A stretch of DNA of 64,000 nt from Nocardioides alpinus (GCF_900112035.1 NZ_FOKC01000007.1:1-64000); one strand, 5' to 3'; counted from the stretch's first letter, positions 11,116-19,835 are shown. The notes: generated from the sequence alone by a model not told the origin. Made by a program: numbers and translations.

Positions 11116-11514
11116 AAGGGTCTCCTCGGCAGGACAGCTTCAACGATTCGGGAGCTGCGTGGACGCAGCGGTCGACTCACGCGCGGGCGCATGGGATGTG
11201 CATCCTGCCACGCGCAGTCGCGGCTTCGGCAGGGTTCTCCCCAGTGCAGGGTGTGTTCGACGTTGGTGGGTGAGGGGAGGAGTAGTGAGGTTCGTAGTAG
11301 TCATAGGGTCCGTGGAAACTGTGGACAACCTGCGTTCCTGCAGGTCAGCACCCTGAAACCCTGTGGACAACGGCTGTGGAACCACATCGACGAGACCGCC
11401 GTGGGGTGTGGACGCCGCGGCCGTCCGTGTCGTTCGTGCCCAGGCATCCACAGGGGCTGGGGACGAACGGCGTACGCGAACCACATGTTCTCCACACGTG
11501 GCGACCCGGCCGGC
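11116..11514. other. oriC: dnaA-dnaN intergenic region, putative chromosomal origin (oriC)
   Basis: A 399-bp non-coding spacer in the standard actinobacterial origin position. Two perfect DnaA boxes, TGTGGACAA, lie at 11320-11328 and 11362-11370 in the same orientation. Weaker matches are TGTGGAACC (11375-11383), TGTGGACGC (11407-11415), GCATCCACA (11444-11452) and TTCTCCACA (11488-11496). The most AT-rich stretch, around 11281-11318, sits beside the first perfect box and could be the unwinding element, although it is modest. The spacer is shorter than the Streptomyces origin (about 900 bp) and close to the mycobacterial one. It must also contain the dnaN promoter. Confidence 0.85.
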
Positions 11515-12951
11515 TCAGGACTGGCGTGCCTGCATCTTCACCCGGTTGGTGAGCTCGCTGACCTGGTTGAAGACCGCCCTGCGCTCGGCGAGGAGCTGGC
11601 GGATCTTGCGGTCGGCGTACATCACCGTCGTGTGGTCGCGACCACCGAACTCGCGACCGATCTGCGGCAGCGACATCGAGGTGAGCTCGCGGCAGAGGTA
11701 CATCCCGATCTGTCGGGCCATCACCAGGTGCCGCCCGCGCGAGGGTCCGGTGAGGTCCTCGAGCGAGACGCCGAAGTAGGCGGCCGTCTGGGCGATGATC
11801 AGCGCGTGCGTGATCTCGGGTTCGCCGCCCTCGGGGATCAGGTCCTTGAGCACGATCTCGGCCAGGGTCATGTCGACCTCCTGGCGGTTGAGGTTGGCGA
11901 ACGCCGTGACCCGGATGAGCGCGCCCTCGAGCTCGCGGATGTTGGTCTGGATCTTGGAGGCGATGAACTCCAGCACGTCCGGCGGCGCGGTCAGCCGGTC
12001 CATCGCGGCCTTCTTGCGCAGGATCGCGATGCGGGTCTCGAGGTCCGGGGGCTGCACGTCGGTGATCAGGCCCCACTCGAAGCGGTTGCGCAGCCGGTCC
12101 TCCAACGCCTCGAGCCGCTTGGGTGCGCGGTCGGAGGTCAGCACGATCTGCTTGTTGGCGTTGTGGAGGGTGTTGAACGTGTGGAAGAACTCTTCCTGCG
12201 TCTGGGTCTTGCCCTCGAGGAACTGGATGTCGTCGATGAGGAGCACGTCGACGTCGCGGTAGCGCCGCTTGAACCGGTCCTGCCGGTCGTCGCGGATCGC
12301 GTTGATGAACTCGTTGGTGAACTCTTCGCTCGAGACGTAGCGGACCTTGGCGTTGCTGTAGAGGCTGCGGACGTAGTGGCCGATGGCGTGCAGCAGGTGG
12401 GTCTTGCCGAGTCCGGACTCCCCGTAGACCAGGAGCGGGTTGTAGGCCTTGCCCGGCGCCTCGGCCACGGCGACCGCGGCCGCGTGGGGGAACCGGTTGG
12501 ACGAGCCGATGACGAAGGTCTCGAACGTGTACTTGGGGTTGAGACGGGTCTCCAGCGCGGACGGCCGGCGTTCACCGCCACCCGCCGGCTCCTGCTGCTC
12601 GATGCGCGGGGCGGGTGTCGGCTCGAAGGGACTGTGGTCGTGTGTCGACAAAGCGACAGATCCATCTGTCGACTCGTCGACCTGGGGCGGCGTGGAGTCC
12701 TCGAGCGCCGGGTTGACCGTGACGAGCATCCGGATCTCGCGACCGAAACCCTCGGTGAGCGCGTCCTCGATGTGGTTGCGCAGCCGGCCCTCGAGCTGGT
12801 TGCGGGTGAAGTCGTTGGGGACCGCGATGATCGCGGTGTTCTCGTGCAGCGTCACCGGCACGCTCGGCCTCAGCCAGGCGCGCTGGTTGGGCTGGAGGTC
12901 CTCGACGATCTGCTGCCACGCCGTCCCGAGATCTACCTGCTGGTCGTCCAC
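11515..12951 (-). CDS. dnaA: Chromosomal replication initiator protein DnaA
   Basis: An AAA+ initiator of 478 residues from GTG 12951 (485 if the GTG at 12972 is used). The inner start is preferred because AAAGGCGG precedes it and VDLGTAWQ begins the conserved domain I. Domain I spans roughly 5-80. Domain II is a low-complexity linker (about 85-135). The AAA+ domain has Walker A GESGLGKT, Walker [14 protein letters not shown] and sensor motifs. Domain IV carries the DnaA signature [14 protein letters not shown] for box recognition. It faces oriC. Odd point: the linker is partly encoded by a hairpin (12643-12671) that resembles the plsC terminator. DnaA-box-like sites in both flanking spacers fit autoregulation. 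Confidence 0.97.
   Translation of the reverse strand: MDDQQVDLGTAWQQIVEDLQPNQRAWLRPSVPVTLHENTAIIAVPNDFTRNQLEGRLRNHIEDALTEGFGREIRMLVTVNPALEDSTPPQVDESTDGSVALSTHDHSPFEPTPAPRIEQQEPAGGGERRPSALETRLNPKYTFETFVIGSSNRFPHAAAVAVAEAPGKAYNPLLVYGESGLGKTHLLHAIGHYVRSLYSNAKVRYVSSEEFTNEFINAIRDDRQDRFKRRYRDVDVLLIDDIQFLEGKTQTQEEFFHTFNTLHNANKQIVLTSDRAPKRLEALEDRLRNRFEWGLITDVQPPDLETRIAILRKKAAMDRLTAPPDVLEFIASKIQTNIRELEGALIRVTAFANLNRQEVDMTLAEIVLKDLIPEGGEPEITHALIIAQTAAYFGVSLEDLTGPSRGRHLVMARQIGMYLCRELTSMSLPQIGREFGGRDHTTVMYADRKIRQLLAERRAVFNQVSELTNRVKMQARQS
12643..12671. repeat. Terminator-like hairpin element inside dnaA domain II
   Basis: TGTCGACAAAGCGACAG is followed by a perfect 8-bp stem, CGACAGAT/ATCTGTCG. On the dnaA coding strand it reads as a stem followed by CTTTGTCGACA. 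The same modules occur at 19001-19037 downstream of plsC. Here it encodes the linker residues [13 protein letters not shown]. Confidence 0.6.
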
Positions 12952-13457
12952 CGGACCGCCTTTGCTTTCCACCGTTTGTAGTCAGACCTCACCGAACCCG
13001 GGTGATCTGCGTCCACAGAGTTCTCCACAAGCTGTGAACTGCCTGGTCCGACCGTCTGGATCGGAGCTCCCACGGCAGCGACACGAGTCAGCCTGCCAGC
13101 ATTCATGCAGGTCAGAGGCCCTTTCGTCAGGCCTGTGATCCGGGTCACAGCGTGCTGCCGAGCATGTGGCACACACCGTGTTCACCGTGGGGAGAGAGGT
13201 GGAACGTAACAACCTGAGGAGGTCGCGGGCAAGACGTCATCCACAGGCCGGCGCCCACGGGGCCGTCGAGGGTTTGACCCCCTCTTTCCCCACCGCGTAC
13301 CGTTGGCCGGTCGCTCCATGTCGACGGGTGCCGCATGTCCACGATCCGCCACCAGGCGGCCGCGTGGGTGGGCGGTGCCGGCCGAATTGCCTCAACAGGG
13401 CCCAGCACCGACCTCGCTGTGGAGTGGACATCCCTCGAAACCTTCGGAGAAAAAGCC
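12952..13457. promoter_or_regulatory. dnaA-rpmH divergent intergenic region with DnaA-box-like sites
   Basis: A spacer of about 500 bp between divergently transcribed dnaA and rpmH. DnaA-box-like sites are GCGTCCACA (13009-13017), TTCTCCACA (13021-13029, one mismatch from TTGTCCACA) and TCATCCACA (13237-13245). The first two are adjacent and close to the dnaA start, where DnaA could repress its own gene. The region may also take part in initiation, but its boxes are weaker than those in the dnaN-dnaA spacer. It holds a candidate rpmH promoter at 13274-13303. Confidence 0.6.
13274..13303 (+). promoter_or_regulatory. Candidate rpmH promoter
   Basis: TTGACC (13274-13279) and TACCGT (13298-13303) are separated by 18 bp, a good match to the housekeeping sigma consensus (TTGACN, TANNNT). 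It leaves a leader of about 150 nt before the rpmH GTG at 13458. Confidence 0.5.
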
Positions 13458-13595
13458 GTGAGCAAGCGTACCTACCAGCCGAACAACCGTCGCCGTCACA
13501 AGGTGCACGGCTTCCGTCTGCGCATGCGGACCCGCGCCGGTCGCTCGATCCTGTCCAGCCGTCGCCGCAAGGGCCGCAAGGAACTGGCGGTCTGA
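13458..13595 (+). CDS. rpmH: 50S ribosomal protein bL34
   Basis: A 45-residue ribosomal protein, [20 protein letters not shown] then [20 protein letters not shown], the near-invariant bL34 sequence. The start is GTG at 13458 with a GGAGAAAA ribosome-binding site. It is the first gene of the rpmH-rnpA-yidD-yidC-khpB-rsmG series, as in nearly all bacteria. rnpA follows after 24 nt. Confidence 0.97.
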   Translation: MSKRTYQPNNRRRHKVHGFRLRMRTRAGRSILSSRRRKGRKELAV

Positions 13596-13619
13596 CGACC
13601 CCGAGCTCACGGCCTCGCC

Positions 13620-13973
13620 GTGCTCTCCTCTGCGCATCGCCTCTCCGACAGTGACGGTTTCCGTCGTGCTGTGCGGGGTGGACGACGCGCGGGCTGCTCC
13701 ACGATGGTGGTCCACCTCTGGGTGGATCCCGACGCGGACGTGGGCCCGACCCAGGTGGGGTTCACGGTCAGCAAGGCCGTGGGCAACGCCGTCGTACGCA
13801 ACCGCGTGAAGAGGCGCCTGCGCCACCTGACCCGGGAGCACCTCGCCACACTCGAGGGGCTTCCGGGTCGTGCTGCACTCGTGGTGCGGGCCCTGCCTCC
13901 GGCGGCAGCGGCGTCGTACGCCGACCTGGGTGTCGACCTTGGCCGTACGCTCGACCGGGTGAGCACCCGATGA
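13620..13973 (+). CDS. rnpA: Ribonuclease P protein component
   Basis: A 117-residue basic protein that binds the RNase P RNA and helps cleave the 5' leader of pre-tRNA. The family signature is [20 protein letters not shown] with LRHLTREHL after it, the RNA-binding RNR motif. The N-terminal [20 protein letters not shown] matches the usual start. The GTG at 13620 is used. The last 4 bases overlap the yidD start (ATGA). Confidence 0.95.
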   Translation: MLSSAHRLSDSDGFRRAVRGGRRAGCSTMVVHLWVDPDADVGPTQVGFTVSKAVGNAVVRNRVKRRLRHLTREHLATLEGLPGRAALVVRALPPAAAASYADLGVDLGRTLDRVSTR

Positions 13974-14227
13974 AGCACCTCCTCATCGGCTTCATCCGGG
14001 CCTGGCGGTTCGCCATCAGCCCGCTCTACGGCCAGGTGTGCCGCTACTACCCGAGCTGCTCGGCGTACGCCCTCCAGGCTGTCACCGAGCACGGCGCGGT
14101 CCGCGGCACCTGGCTCTCCGTACGTCGGATCGGCCGGTGCCACCCGTGGGCAGCCGGCGGCTACGACCCCGTTCCGTCCCGCGCCACACCGGCGGCCCCC
14201 GTTCCCGACCAGACCCCTGCGACATGA
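13970..14227 (+). CDS. yidD: Membrane protein insertion efficiency factor YidD
   Basis: An 85-residue protein with the UPF0161 pattern: [20 protein letters not shown], then [19 protein letters not shown] and [16 protein letters not shown]. The three conserved cysteines (C34 and C40 in the CRYYPSC motif, C68 in RCHPW) and the HPW...GGYDP end are present. YidD acts at the inner membrane and improves YidC-dependent insertion. It is translationally coupled to rnpA and lies 9 nt before yidC. Confidence 0.95.
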   Translation: MKHLLIGFIRAWRFAISPLYGQVCRYYPSCSAYALQAVTEHGAVRGTWLSVRRIGRCHPWAAGGYDPVPSRATPAAPVPDQTPAT

Positions 14228-14236
14228 GGAGCATCA

Positions 14237-15211
14237 GTGCTCGACTTCTTCGGTGACATCGGCGGCGCGATCATGGCGCCGCTGTACTACGTCATCTCCG
14301 CGGTGCTGGTGGGCTTCCACAAGCTGTTCGGCGGCATCTTCGGTGAGGCGTCGGGCGTCGCCTGGGTGCTGTCGATCATCGGGCTCACGCTGGTCATCCG
14401 GATCGCGCTGATCCCACTGTTCGTCAAGCAGATCAAGTCCAGCCGCAACATGCAGCTGATCCAGCCCAAGGTCCGCGAGCTGCAGAAGAAGTACGGCCAC
14501 GACCGCGAGAAGCTCGCGGCCGAGACCATGAAGCTCTACAAGGACTCGGGCACCAACCCCTTCGCCTCGTGCCTGCCGATCCTGCTGCAGATGCCGATCT
14601 TCCTCGCGCTGTTCCGCCTGATCGACCAGGCGGCGAAGAATCCCGAGGTCGAGCGCGGCCTCATGACCACGCAGCTCAACCAGCAGTTCGGTGACGCCGT
14701 CTTCCTCGGCGCCAAGATCTCCGACACCTTCCTCAACACCGACGACCTCGGTGTGCGCGTGCTCGCCGCGGTTCTCGTGCTCGCGATGACGGCGACCACG
14801 TTCCTCACCCAGCGGCAGCTGATGAGCAAGAACATGCCGGCCGACGCACTGTCCGGCCCCTACGCACAGCAGCAGAAGATGCTGCTCTACGTCCTGCCGG
14901 TGGTCTTCGCCGTGGGTGGTATCGCGTTCCCGGTCGGCGTCCTCTTCTACTGGACCACCTCGAACCTGTGGACCATGGGCCAGCAGTTCTACGTGATCCG
15001 CAACAACCCCGCGCCCGGCACGCCTGCGGCCACGGCCAAGGAGGAGCGCGACCGCGCCAAGGCCGCCCGCAAGGGGATCAAGACGCCGGCCCAGATCGAG
15101 GAAGAGCGCATCGCCGCCGAGGCCGAGGCGAAGCGCCTCGAGCAGGCCAGCACGCGTCAGCAGCCGCAGCGGCAGACCAAGGCCGAGCGCGCCAGGAAGA
15201 AGAAGCGCTGA
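14237..15211 (+). CDS. yidC: Membrane protein insertase YidC (Oxa1 family)
   Basis: A 324-residue Oxa1/YidC insertase that helps membrane proteins enter and fold with or without SecYEG. The start is GTG, and the first membrane segment lies at about 15-35. WVLSIIGLTLVIRIALIPLF carries the conserved arginine in the hydrophilic groove, QIKSSRNMQLIQPKVRELQK is the coiled cytoplasmic hairpin, and NPFASCLPILLQMPIFLALF is a later helix pair. The C-terminal 60 residues are basic (KAERARKKKR) and probably contact the ribosome. There is no large periplasmic P1 domain, as expected for Gram-positives. Confidence 0.96.
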   Translation: MLDFFGDIGGAIMAPLYYVISAVLVGFHKLFGGIFGEASGVAWVLSIIGLTLVIRIALIPLFVKQIKSSRNMQLIQPKVRELQKKYGHDREKLAAETMKLYKDSGTNPFASCLPILLQMPIFLALFRLIDQAAKNPEVERGLMTTQLNQQFGDAVFLGAKISDTFLNTDDLGVRVLAAVLVLAMTATTFLTQRQLMSKNMPADALSGPYAQQQKMLLYVLPVVFAVGGIAFPVGVLFYWTTSNLWTMGQQFYVIRNNPAPGTPAATAKEERDRAKAARKGIKTPAQIEEERIAAEAEAKRLEQASTRQQPQRQTKAERARKKKR

Positions 15212-15295
15212 CTCGCGCGCTTCGCCCTGGATTTTCCCCCCACGGTTTCTGTGTGCCGTCCGCGGCACCGCATCCGAATGAAGCAGGAGACACAC

Positions 15296-15871
15296 GTGAG
15301 TGAGCAGATGACGGACACTGAGGAGCTCGAGACCGAGAGCACCGAGGCGGTGCAGACCGAGGCCGGCGAGGAAACGGGCACGGACGGCGAGGACAAGGCC
15401 GGCCGCCCGACCAAGGTGCAACGGCTCGAGAACGAGGGCGACATCGCCGCCGACTACCTCGAGGAGCTCCTCGACATCGCCGACCTCGACGGCGACCTGG
15501 ACATGGACGTCGAGGGTGACCGCGCGAGCGTGCAGATCGGTGGCGCCGACCTCAGCACGCTGGTGGGTCGCAACGGTGAGGTGCTCGAGGCGCTGCAGGA
15601 ACTGACCCGGCTGGCGGTCTACCGGGAGACCGGTGAGCGTTCGCGCCTGATGCTCGACGTCGGTGGTCACCGTGCCGAGCAGCGCACCCGCCTCGTCGCG
15701 CTGGCGGAGAAGTCCATCGCCGAGGTGAGGGACAGCGGTGAGCCGCTGTCGCTCGAGCCGATGAGCGCCTTCGAGCGCAAGGTGGTCCACGACGCCGTGG
15801 CCGCCGCCGGGCTCACGTCCGAGTCGGACGGCGCCGAGCCGAAGCGTCACGTGGTGATCCTTCCCGCGTGA
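15296..15871 (+). CDS. khpB: RNA-binding protein KhpB/Jag (R3H domain)
   Basis: A 191-residue protein; the start is taken at GTG 15296 with CAGGAGA upstream, not at the longer in-frame ATG 15251. The first 50 residues are acidic. The KH-like part (about 55-120) contains YLEELLDIADLDGDLDMDVE and LSTLVGRNGEVLEALQELTR with a GRNGEV loop. The R3H domain follows (about 120-185), with EPLSLEPMSAFERKVVHDAV including the R3H-type ER-x-H. The family binds RNA and in some bacteria is linked to cell elongation and septation. It overlaps the rsmG start by 4 nt. Confidence 0.92.
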   Translation: MSEQMTDTEELETESTEAVQTEAGEETGTDGEDKAGRPTKVQRLENEGDIAADYLEELLDIADLDGDLDMDVEGDRASVQIGGADLSTLVGRNGEVLEALQELTRLAVYRETGERSRLMLDVGGHRAEQRTRLVALAEKSIAEVRDSGEPLSLEPMSAFERKVVHDAVAAAGLTSESDGAEPKRHVVILPA

Positions 15872-16608
15872 ACGACGACGTTTCACGTGAAACAACACCC
15901 TCCGTGCCCGAGGTGGCGCGGAGGGTGTTCGCGTCCGACCGGCTGGACCTGGCTGCCCGGTACACCGATCTCCTCGCCACCGAAGGTGTGCTGCGCGGGT
16001 TGATCGGTCCTCGTGAGGCCCCGCGGTTGTGGGACCGGCACGTGCTCAACTCGGCAGTGTTGGCCGAGGTCGTGCCCGAGGGGGCCTCCGTCTGTGACAT
16101 CGGCACCGGGGCCGGGCTGCCCGGTCTGGTCGTGGCGATCGCCCGACCGGACGTACAGATGACCTTGGTCGAGCCGTTGCTGAGGCGGACGACCTTCCTC
16201 GACGAGGTGGTCGACGAGCTGGGCCTCGAGCACGTCACGGTGGTGCGGGGGCGGGCGGAGGAGCTCCACGGCGCGGCGACCTTCGACGTGGTGACCTCGC
16301 GGGCCGTTGCTCCCCTGGAGCGCCTCCTCGGCTGGTCCATGCCGCTCGTCGCTCCCACCGGTGCGCTGGTGGCGATGAAGGGGCAGTCGATCCATGAGGA
16401 GATCGCCTCGGCCGCCGCCGCCCTCCACACCTGGCGGTGCGCGGTTCCGGAGGTGCTCGAGGTGGGTACGGGTGTCGTGGACCCGGCAACGACGGTGGTG
16501 CGGGTGACGTGGGCCGATCCGGCACGGATAGGTTGGCCCCTTGCCCGCGAGGCCACGCGACGCCGACAGCGTCGCGACAAGCGTGCAGTGCAGCGAGAGG
16601 TGAGTTGA
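15868..16608 (+). CDS. rsmG: 16S rRNA (guanine-N7)-methyltransferase RsmG
   Basis: A 246-residue SAM-dependent methyltransferase that modifies G527 of 16S rRNA; loss gives low-level streptomycin resistance. Core motifs are LWDRHVLNSAVLAEVVPEGA, VCDIGTGAGLPGLVVAIARP (SAM motif I), LVEPLLRRTTFLDEV (motif II) and VTSRAVAPLERLLGW. The start ATG overlaps khpB. Codons 5-9 (VSRET) are encoded by the first parS site, so the extreme N-terminus is shaped by the partition sequence. The stop lies one base before the parA start. Confidence 0.95.
   Translation: MNDDVSRETTPSVPEVARRVFASDRLDLAARYTDLLATEGVLRGLIGPREAPRLWDRHVLNSAVLAEVVPEGASVCDIGTGAGLPGLVVAIARPDVQMTLVEPLLRRTTFLDEVVDELGLEHVTVVRGRAEELHGAATFDVVTSRAVAPLERLLGWSMPLVAPTGALVAMKGQSIHEEIASAAAALHTWRCAVPEVLEVGTGVVDPATTVVRVTWADPARIGWPLAREATRRRQRRDKRAVQREVS
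15879..15894. promoter_or_regulatory. parS: parS site 1 (ParB-binding), inside rsmG
   Basis: The sequence CGTTTCACGTGAAACA holds the perfect 14-bp palindrome GTTTCACGTGAAAC (15880-15893), the universal chromosomal parS core. It lies in the rsmG coding region and encodes VSRET. Confidence 0.97.
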
Positions 16609-16609
16609 G

Positions 16610-17740
16610 TTGAGCGGAGATCCCACCCAGGACGTGGCCTGGCCGGCGTCGAGCAACGAGCCTCGAGAGTTTTCCACCGGCGGCGAGGTGCCCTCTGAGC
16701 GAGGCTATCCACAGGAAGACCCGGTTCATCCACAGGCTGGGAATGTTTCACGTGAAACAGGAGGGTCGGACGTTTCACGTGAAACACGACCCGCGTGGCG
16801 GGTTCGGACGGCTGCTGACATCGCCGCACAGGACGAACAGTTCCACGACCACGCGACTCCGCTCGCGCAGGCGGCGCAGCACTCGGTGCTGGCGCGCAGC
16901 GGCGGCCTGCGCCGGCAGGGAGTGACGCGCCCGGACGCCACCCGCGTGATGGTCGTGGCCAACCAGAAGGGCGGCGTCGGCAAGACCACCTCGACCGTGA
17001 ACGTCGCGGCCGGCCTCGCCCAGCTGGGCCAGAAGGTGCTGGTCATCGATCTGGACCCGCAGGGCAACGCCTCGACCGCTCTGGGGATCGACCACCACCG
17101 CGGAGTGCCGTCGACCTACGACATGCTGGTGGACGGTCAGCCGCTGGTGGACGTGATGACGGAGTGTGCCGACCTGCCGGGCTTGTGGGTGGTGCCCGCC
17201 ACGATCGACCTCGCCGGCGCGGAGATCGAGCTCGTCAGCCTCGTCGCCCGCGAGCAGCGGCTCGCCCGGGCGATCACGGCTCATCCGCTGGTGGGCACGG
17301 CGGACGCCGTGGGTGAGGAGCGCTTCGACTACGTGTTCGTCGACTGCCCGCCCTCCCTCGGCCTGCTGACCCTCAACGCCCTGGTCGCGGGTCGGGAGAT
17401 GTTCATCCCGATCCAGGCCGAGTACTACGCGCTCGAGGGCCTCGGTCAGCTGCTCGAGACGGTGGAGATGGTGCGTCAGCACCTCAACCCCCAGCTCGTG
17501 GTCTCGACGATCCTGCTCACCATGTACGACGCCCGCACCCGGCTCGCGGCCGGCGTGTCCGACGAGGTGCGTACGCACTTCGGTGACCAGGTGCTCAAGA
17601 CCGCTGTCCCGCGGTCGGTGCGCGTGTCCGAGGCGCCCTCGTACGGGCAGACCGTGATGACCTACGATCCTGCGTCGGCGGGCGCACTCTCCTACCTGGA
17701 GGCCGCCCGCGAGATCGCCAGCAAGGGAGCACCGGCATGA
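16610..17740 (+). CDS. parA: Chromosome partitioning ATPase ParA (Soj)
   Basis: A ParA/MinD-type ATPase of 376 residues from TTG 16610, preceded by GAGAGGTGAG. The catalytic domain begins at [20 protein letters not shown] (residues about 114-133) with the deviant Walker [37 protein letters not shown] (Walker A') and [20 protein letters not shown] complete the fold. It moves ParB-parS complexes after replication. Upstream of the ATPase is a non-conserved extension of roughly 110 residues whose DNA contains two parS sites and two DnaA-box-like sequences. Starts further downstream are possible, so the extension may be partly untranslated. parB overlaps by 4 nt. Confidence 0.95.
   Translation: MSGDPTQDVAWPASSNEPREFSTGGEVPSERGYPQEDPVHPQAGNVSRETGGSDVSRETRPAWRVRTAADIAAQDEQFHDHATPLAQAAQHSVLARSGGLRRQGVTRPDATRVMVVANQKGGVGKTTSTVNVAAGLAQLGQKVLVIDLDPQGNASTALGIDHHRGVPSTYDMLVDGQPLVDVMTECADLPGLWVVPATIDLAGAEIELVSLVAREQRLARAITAHPLVGTADAVGEERFDYVFVDCPPSLGLLTLNALVAGREMFIPIQAEYYALEGLGQLLETVEMVRQHLNPQLVVSTILLTMYDARTRLAAGVSDEVRTHFGDQVLKTAVPRSVRVSEAPSYGQTVMTYDPASAGALSYLEAAREIASKGAPA
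16705..16734. promoter_or_regulatory. DnaA-box-like pair before the parA ATPase domain
   Basis: CTATCCACA (16705-16713) and TCATCCACA (16726-16734) point the same way and are 21 bp apart; each has one mismatch from TTATCCACA. They lie 10 bp before the second parS site. Confidence 0.45.
16744..16759. promoter_or_regulatory. parS: parS site 2, inside the parA 5' region
   Basis: TGTTTCACGTGAAACA is a perfect 16-bp parS consensus. In the parA frame it encodes NVSRET. Confidence 0.98.
16771..16786. promoter_or_regulatory. parS: parS site 3, inside the parA 5' region
   Basis: CGTTTCACGTGAAACA has a perfect 14-bp core (16772-16785). It is 27 bp from site 2 centre to centre, encodes DVSRET in the parA frame and lies on nearly the same helical face as site 2. 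Confidence 0.97.
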
Positions 17741-18741
17741 ATGCGAACCCGCCCCGGCGTGGACTCGGTCGGGGTCTGGGCTCACTGATCCCGACCGGGC
17801 CGAGCCAGCCTGCTCCGGATGCGAGCACGAGTGAGGTGACGCCGTCCTCGACACCGGCGTCGAACGGTTCGGCCCCCGCAGGCGCCCCCTCCCCCGCCAC
17901 AGACGGATCCGTGGCCGGTGGCGTGGTTGCGGGTGCCTACTTCGCCGAGCTGCCCATCACGCAGGTGCGACCCAACGCACGGCAACCCCGGCAGGTCTTC
18001 GAGGAGGAGGCGCTGGCGGAGCTGGTGCACTCGATCCAGGAGGTCGGCCTGCTCCAGCCGGTGGTCGTACGCAGGACCGGGGACGACTCCTACGAGCTCA
18101 TCATGGGCGAGCGTCGGTGGCGCGCGTCCCAGGAGGCCGGCCGCGACACGATCCCTGCGATCGTCCGCGAGACCGACGACAACGACATGCTCCGCGATGC
18201 CCTCCTGGAGAACCTCCACCGCTCACAGCTCAACGCCCTCGAGGAGGCGGCTGCCTACGGTCAGCTGCTCGAGGACTTCGGCTGCACGCACGACGAGCTC
18301 GCCCAGCGCATCGGTCGCTCCCGTCCGCAGATCTCCAACACGCTGCGGCTGCTCAAGCTGTCCCCGCCCGTCCAGCGGCGGGTCGCTGCCGGCGTACTCT
18401 CCGCCGGGCACGCCCGGGCGCTCCTCAGCGTCGACGACCCTGCGTTGCAGGACAAGCTCGCTGCGCGGGTCACGGCCGAGGGCATCTCCGTGCGAGGCCT
18501 GGAGGAGATCGTCTCGATGGGCGTGGAGCCCGCTGCGGCGCCCAGGGCGACACGCAACAAGCCGGTTGCGCCCGGGCTGACCGAGCTCTCCGACCGCCTC
18601 TCCGACCGCCTCGAGACCCGGGTCAAGGTCGACCTGGGCAAGGCCAAGGGCAAGATCACCGTCGAGTTCGCAAGCCTCGACGACCTCCGTCGCATCGTCG
18701 ACATCATGGATCCGCGCAACCGGAGCGACCGGCCGATCTGA
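17737..18741 (+). CDS. parB: Chromosome partitioning CTPase/DNA-binding protein ParB
   Basis: A 334-residue ParB. The N-terminal [13 protein letters not shown] is the ParA-stimulating box. The ParB/Srx CTP-binding domain holds [20 protein letters not shown] and [12 protein letters not shown]. The HTH that reads parS is in [20 protein letters not shown], preceded by [20 protein letters not shown]. The C-terminal dimerisation leucine region ends [20 protein letters not shown]. It loads at the three nearby parS sites and spreads as a clamp. The linker at about 20-65 is Pro/Ser/Thr-rich. Convergent with plsC; the spacer holds repeats and terminators. Confidence 0.96.
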   Translation: MNANPPRRGLGRGLGSLIPTGPSQPAPDASTSEVTPSSTPASNGSAPAGAPSPATDGSVAGGVVAGAYFAELPITQVRPNARQPRQVFEEEALAELVHSIQEVGLLQPVVVRRTGDDSYELIMGERRWRASQEAGRDTIPAIVRETDDNDMLRDALLENLHRSQLNALEEAAAYGQLLEDFGCTHDELAQRIGRSRPQISNTLRLLKLSPPVQRRVAAGVLSAGHARALLSVDDPALQDKLAARVTAEGISVRGLEEIVSMGVEPAAAPRATRNKPVAPGLTELSDRLSDRLETRVKVDLGKAKGKITVEFASLDDLRRIVDIMDPRNRSDRPI

Positions 18742-18960
18742 TGAGACGAGCAGCCGACCGCGAGGAACGAGCGGACGGCGTGGGTCCGGCCAGGTAGAGC
18801 AAGCGACTCGACCGAGGAACGAGGTCGTACGAGCGCGTCGAAACCTCTCGGGGGCGACGTTCAAGATCTCGGGGGTCTCGAGGCTCGCCGCGCCTGCTCC
18901 TCACCCCCGACCGGGGTCACCTGTGCGGAGTCTTGCGCTGGTAGGCCGTTGCAACGGCCC
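18742..18960. repeat. Degenerate palindromic repeats downstream of parB
   Basis: A non-coding spacer between convergent parB and plsC. Modules shared with the other repeats in the window are CCGCGAGGAACGAGCGG (about 18758-18774), CTCGACCGAGGAACGAGGTCG (about 18807-18827, self-complementary ends), GCGTCGAAACC (about 18835-18845) and GGTCTCGAGGCTCGCC (about 18873-18888). It looks like two or three decayed copies placed side by side. No gene is visible. Confidence 0.55.
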
Positions 18961-18969
18961 ATCAGCGCG

Positions 18970-18995
18970 GGAGTCACCGCTTCAGCGGTGACTCC
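18970..18995. terminator. Hairpin terminator between parB and plsC
   Basis: A perfect 11-bp stem, GGAGTCACCGC/GCGGTGACTCC, with loop TTCA. It lies in the convergent spacer and probably ends parB transcription; the T-run is poor (GTCATTGTC). Confidence 0.7.
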
Positions 18996-19000
18996 GTCAT

Positions 19001-19037
19001 TGTCGACAAAACAACAAAGCGACAGGACGACCTGTCG
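19001..19037 (-). terminator. Rho-independent terminator of plsC
   Basis: On the minus strand the stem CGACAGG/CCTGTCG with loop TCGT (19037-19020) is followed by CTTTGTTGTTTTGTCGACA, a good U-rich tail. It begins 24 nt after the plsC stop. Its modules recur inside dnaA at 12643-12671. Confidence 0.75.
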
Positions 19038-19061
19038 ATAAATCGACCTGTCGACGGAGCG

Positions 19062-19835
19062 TCAGGCTCGCTTCTTCGCGCGCTTCTCGGCCCGCTTGCG
19101 CGCCCGCTCCCGCTTCTCCGCGGCGTCGAGCACGACGGCCTGCTCGAGCGTGGGCGCAGAGCCGCCCCTGGACGCAGGGACCCACCAGGCCCCGGGCGGC
19201 TGCTCGTCGGACGGGTAGGACGCGATCGCCTCGTCGAGCATCTTCTCCATCCGCGCCTTCAGCTCCGCCGTCTCCGCGACCGGGTTCTCGCCGGTGACGT
19301 GCATCGGCTCGCCGACATGGATCGAGATCGTCTTGCCGCGGGAGAAGTCGCGCTCGTGGTCCTTGGTCATCATCCGCTGGGTGCCCCACAGGATCACGGG
19401 CACCAGGGGTACGCCGGCCTCGGCCGCGATGCGTACGGCGCCGGTCTTGAACTCCTTGAGCTCCATCGCCCGCGAGATCGTCGCCTCGGGGAAGATCCCG
19501 ACGGCCTCGCCGGACCTCAGGTACTCCACCGCGGTGTGGAAGCTCGCGACGCCCTCGCCGCGGTCGACCTCGATGTGGTGCAGGGAGCGCATGAGCGGAC
19601 CGACCCACCTGTGGTCGAAGAGCTCACGCTTGGCCATGAAGCGCACCAGCCGACCCGAGGGGTTGGCGGCGAGCCCTCCGTAGACGAAGTCGACGTAGCC
19701 GATGTGGTTGTAGGCCAGCAGCACCCCGCCCTCGCGGGGGACGTGCTCGGTCCCGTGGAGCTGGAAGCGCTGGCCCAGCGCCCGGAAGGCCGTCTTCGCG
19801 GTCACGATGATCGGCGGGTAGGTCACGTCTCGCAT
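19062..19835 (-). CDS. 1-acyl-sn-glycerol-3-phosphate acyltransferase (PlsC-like)
   Basis: A 257-residue lysophospholipid acyltransferase of the PlsC superfamily, acting at the inner membrane in phospholipid synthesis. The catalytic HX4D motif is in AYNHIGYVDFVYGGL. Motif III is GIFPEATISRAMELKEFKTG, with FPE as the phosphate-binding signature, and GVPLVPVILWGTQRM is motif IV. The last 25 residues are Lys/Arg/Ala repeats (EKRERARKRAEKRAKKRA), a basic tail likely to touch the membrane. TAGGCT lies 7 nt before the ATG, suggesting a leaderless message. The acyl donor cannot be told from sequence. Confidence 0.88.
   Translation of the reverse strand: MRDVTYPPIIVTAKTAFRALGQRFQLHGTEHVPREGGVLLAYNHIGYVDFVYGGLAANPSGRLVRFMAKRELFDHRWVGPLMRSLHHIEVDRGEGVASFHTAVEYLRSGEAVGIFPEATISRAMELKEFKTGAVRIAAEAGVPLVPVILWGTQRMMTKDHERDFSRGKTISIHVGEPMHVTGENPVAETAELKARMEKMLDEAIASYPSDEQPPGAWWVPASRGGSAPTLEQAVVLDAAEKRERARKRAEKRAKKRA

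Noticed and set aside
12952..13457. The dnaA-rpmH spacer as the main origin
   Set aside because: It has only mismatched DnaA boxes, while the dnaN-dnaA spacer has two perfect ones and is the established position in Actinobacteria; a minor role is not excluded.
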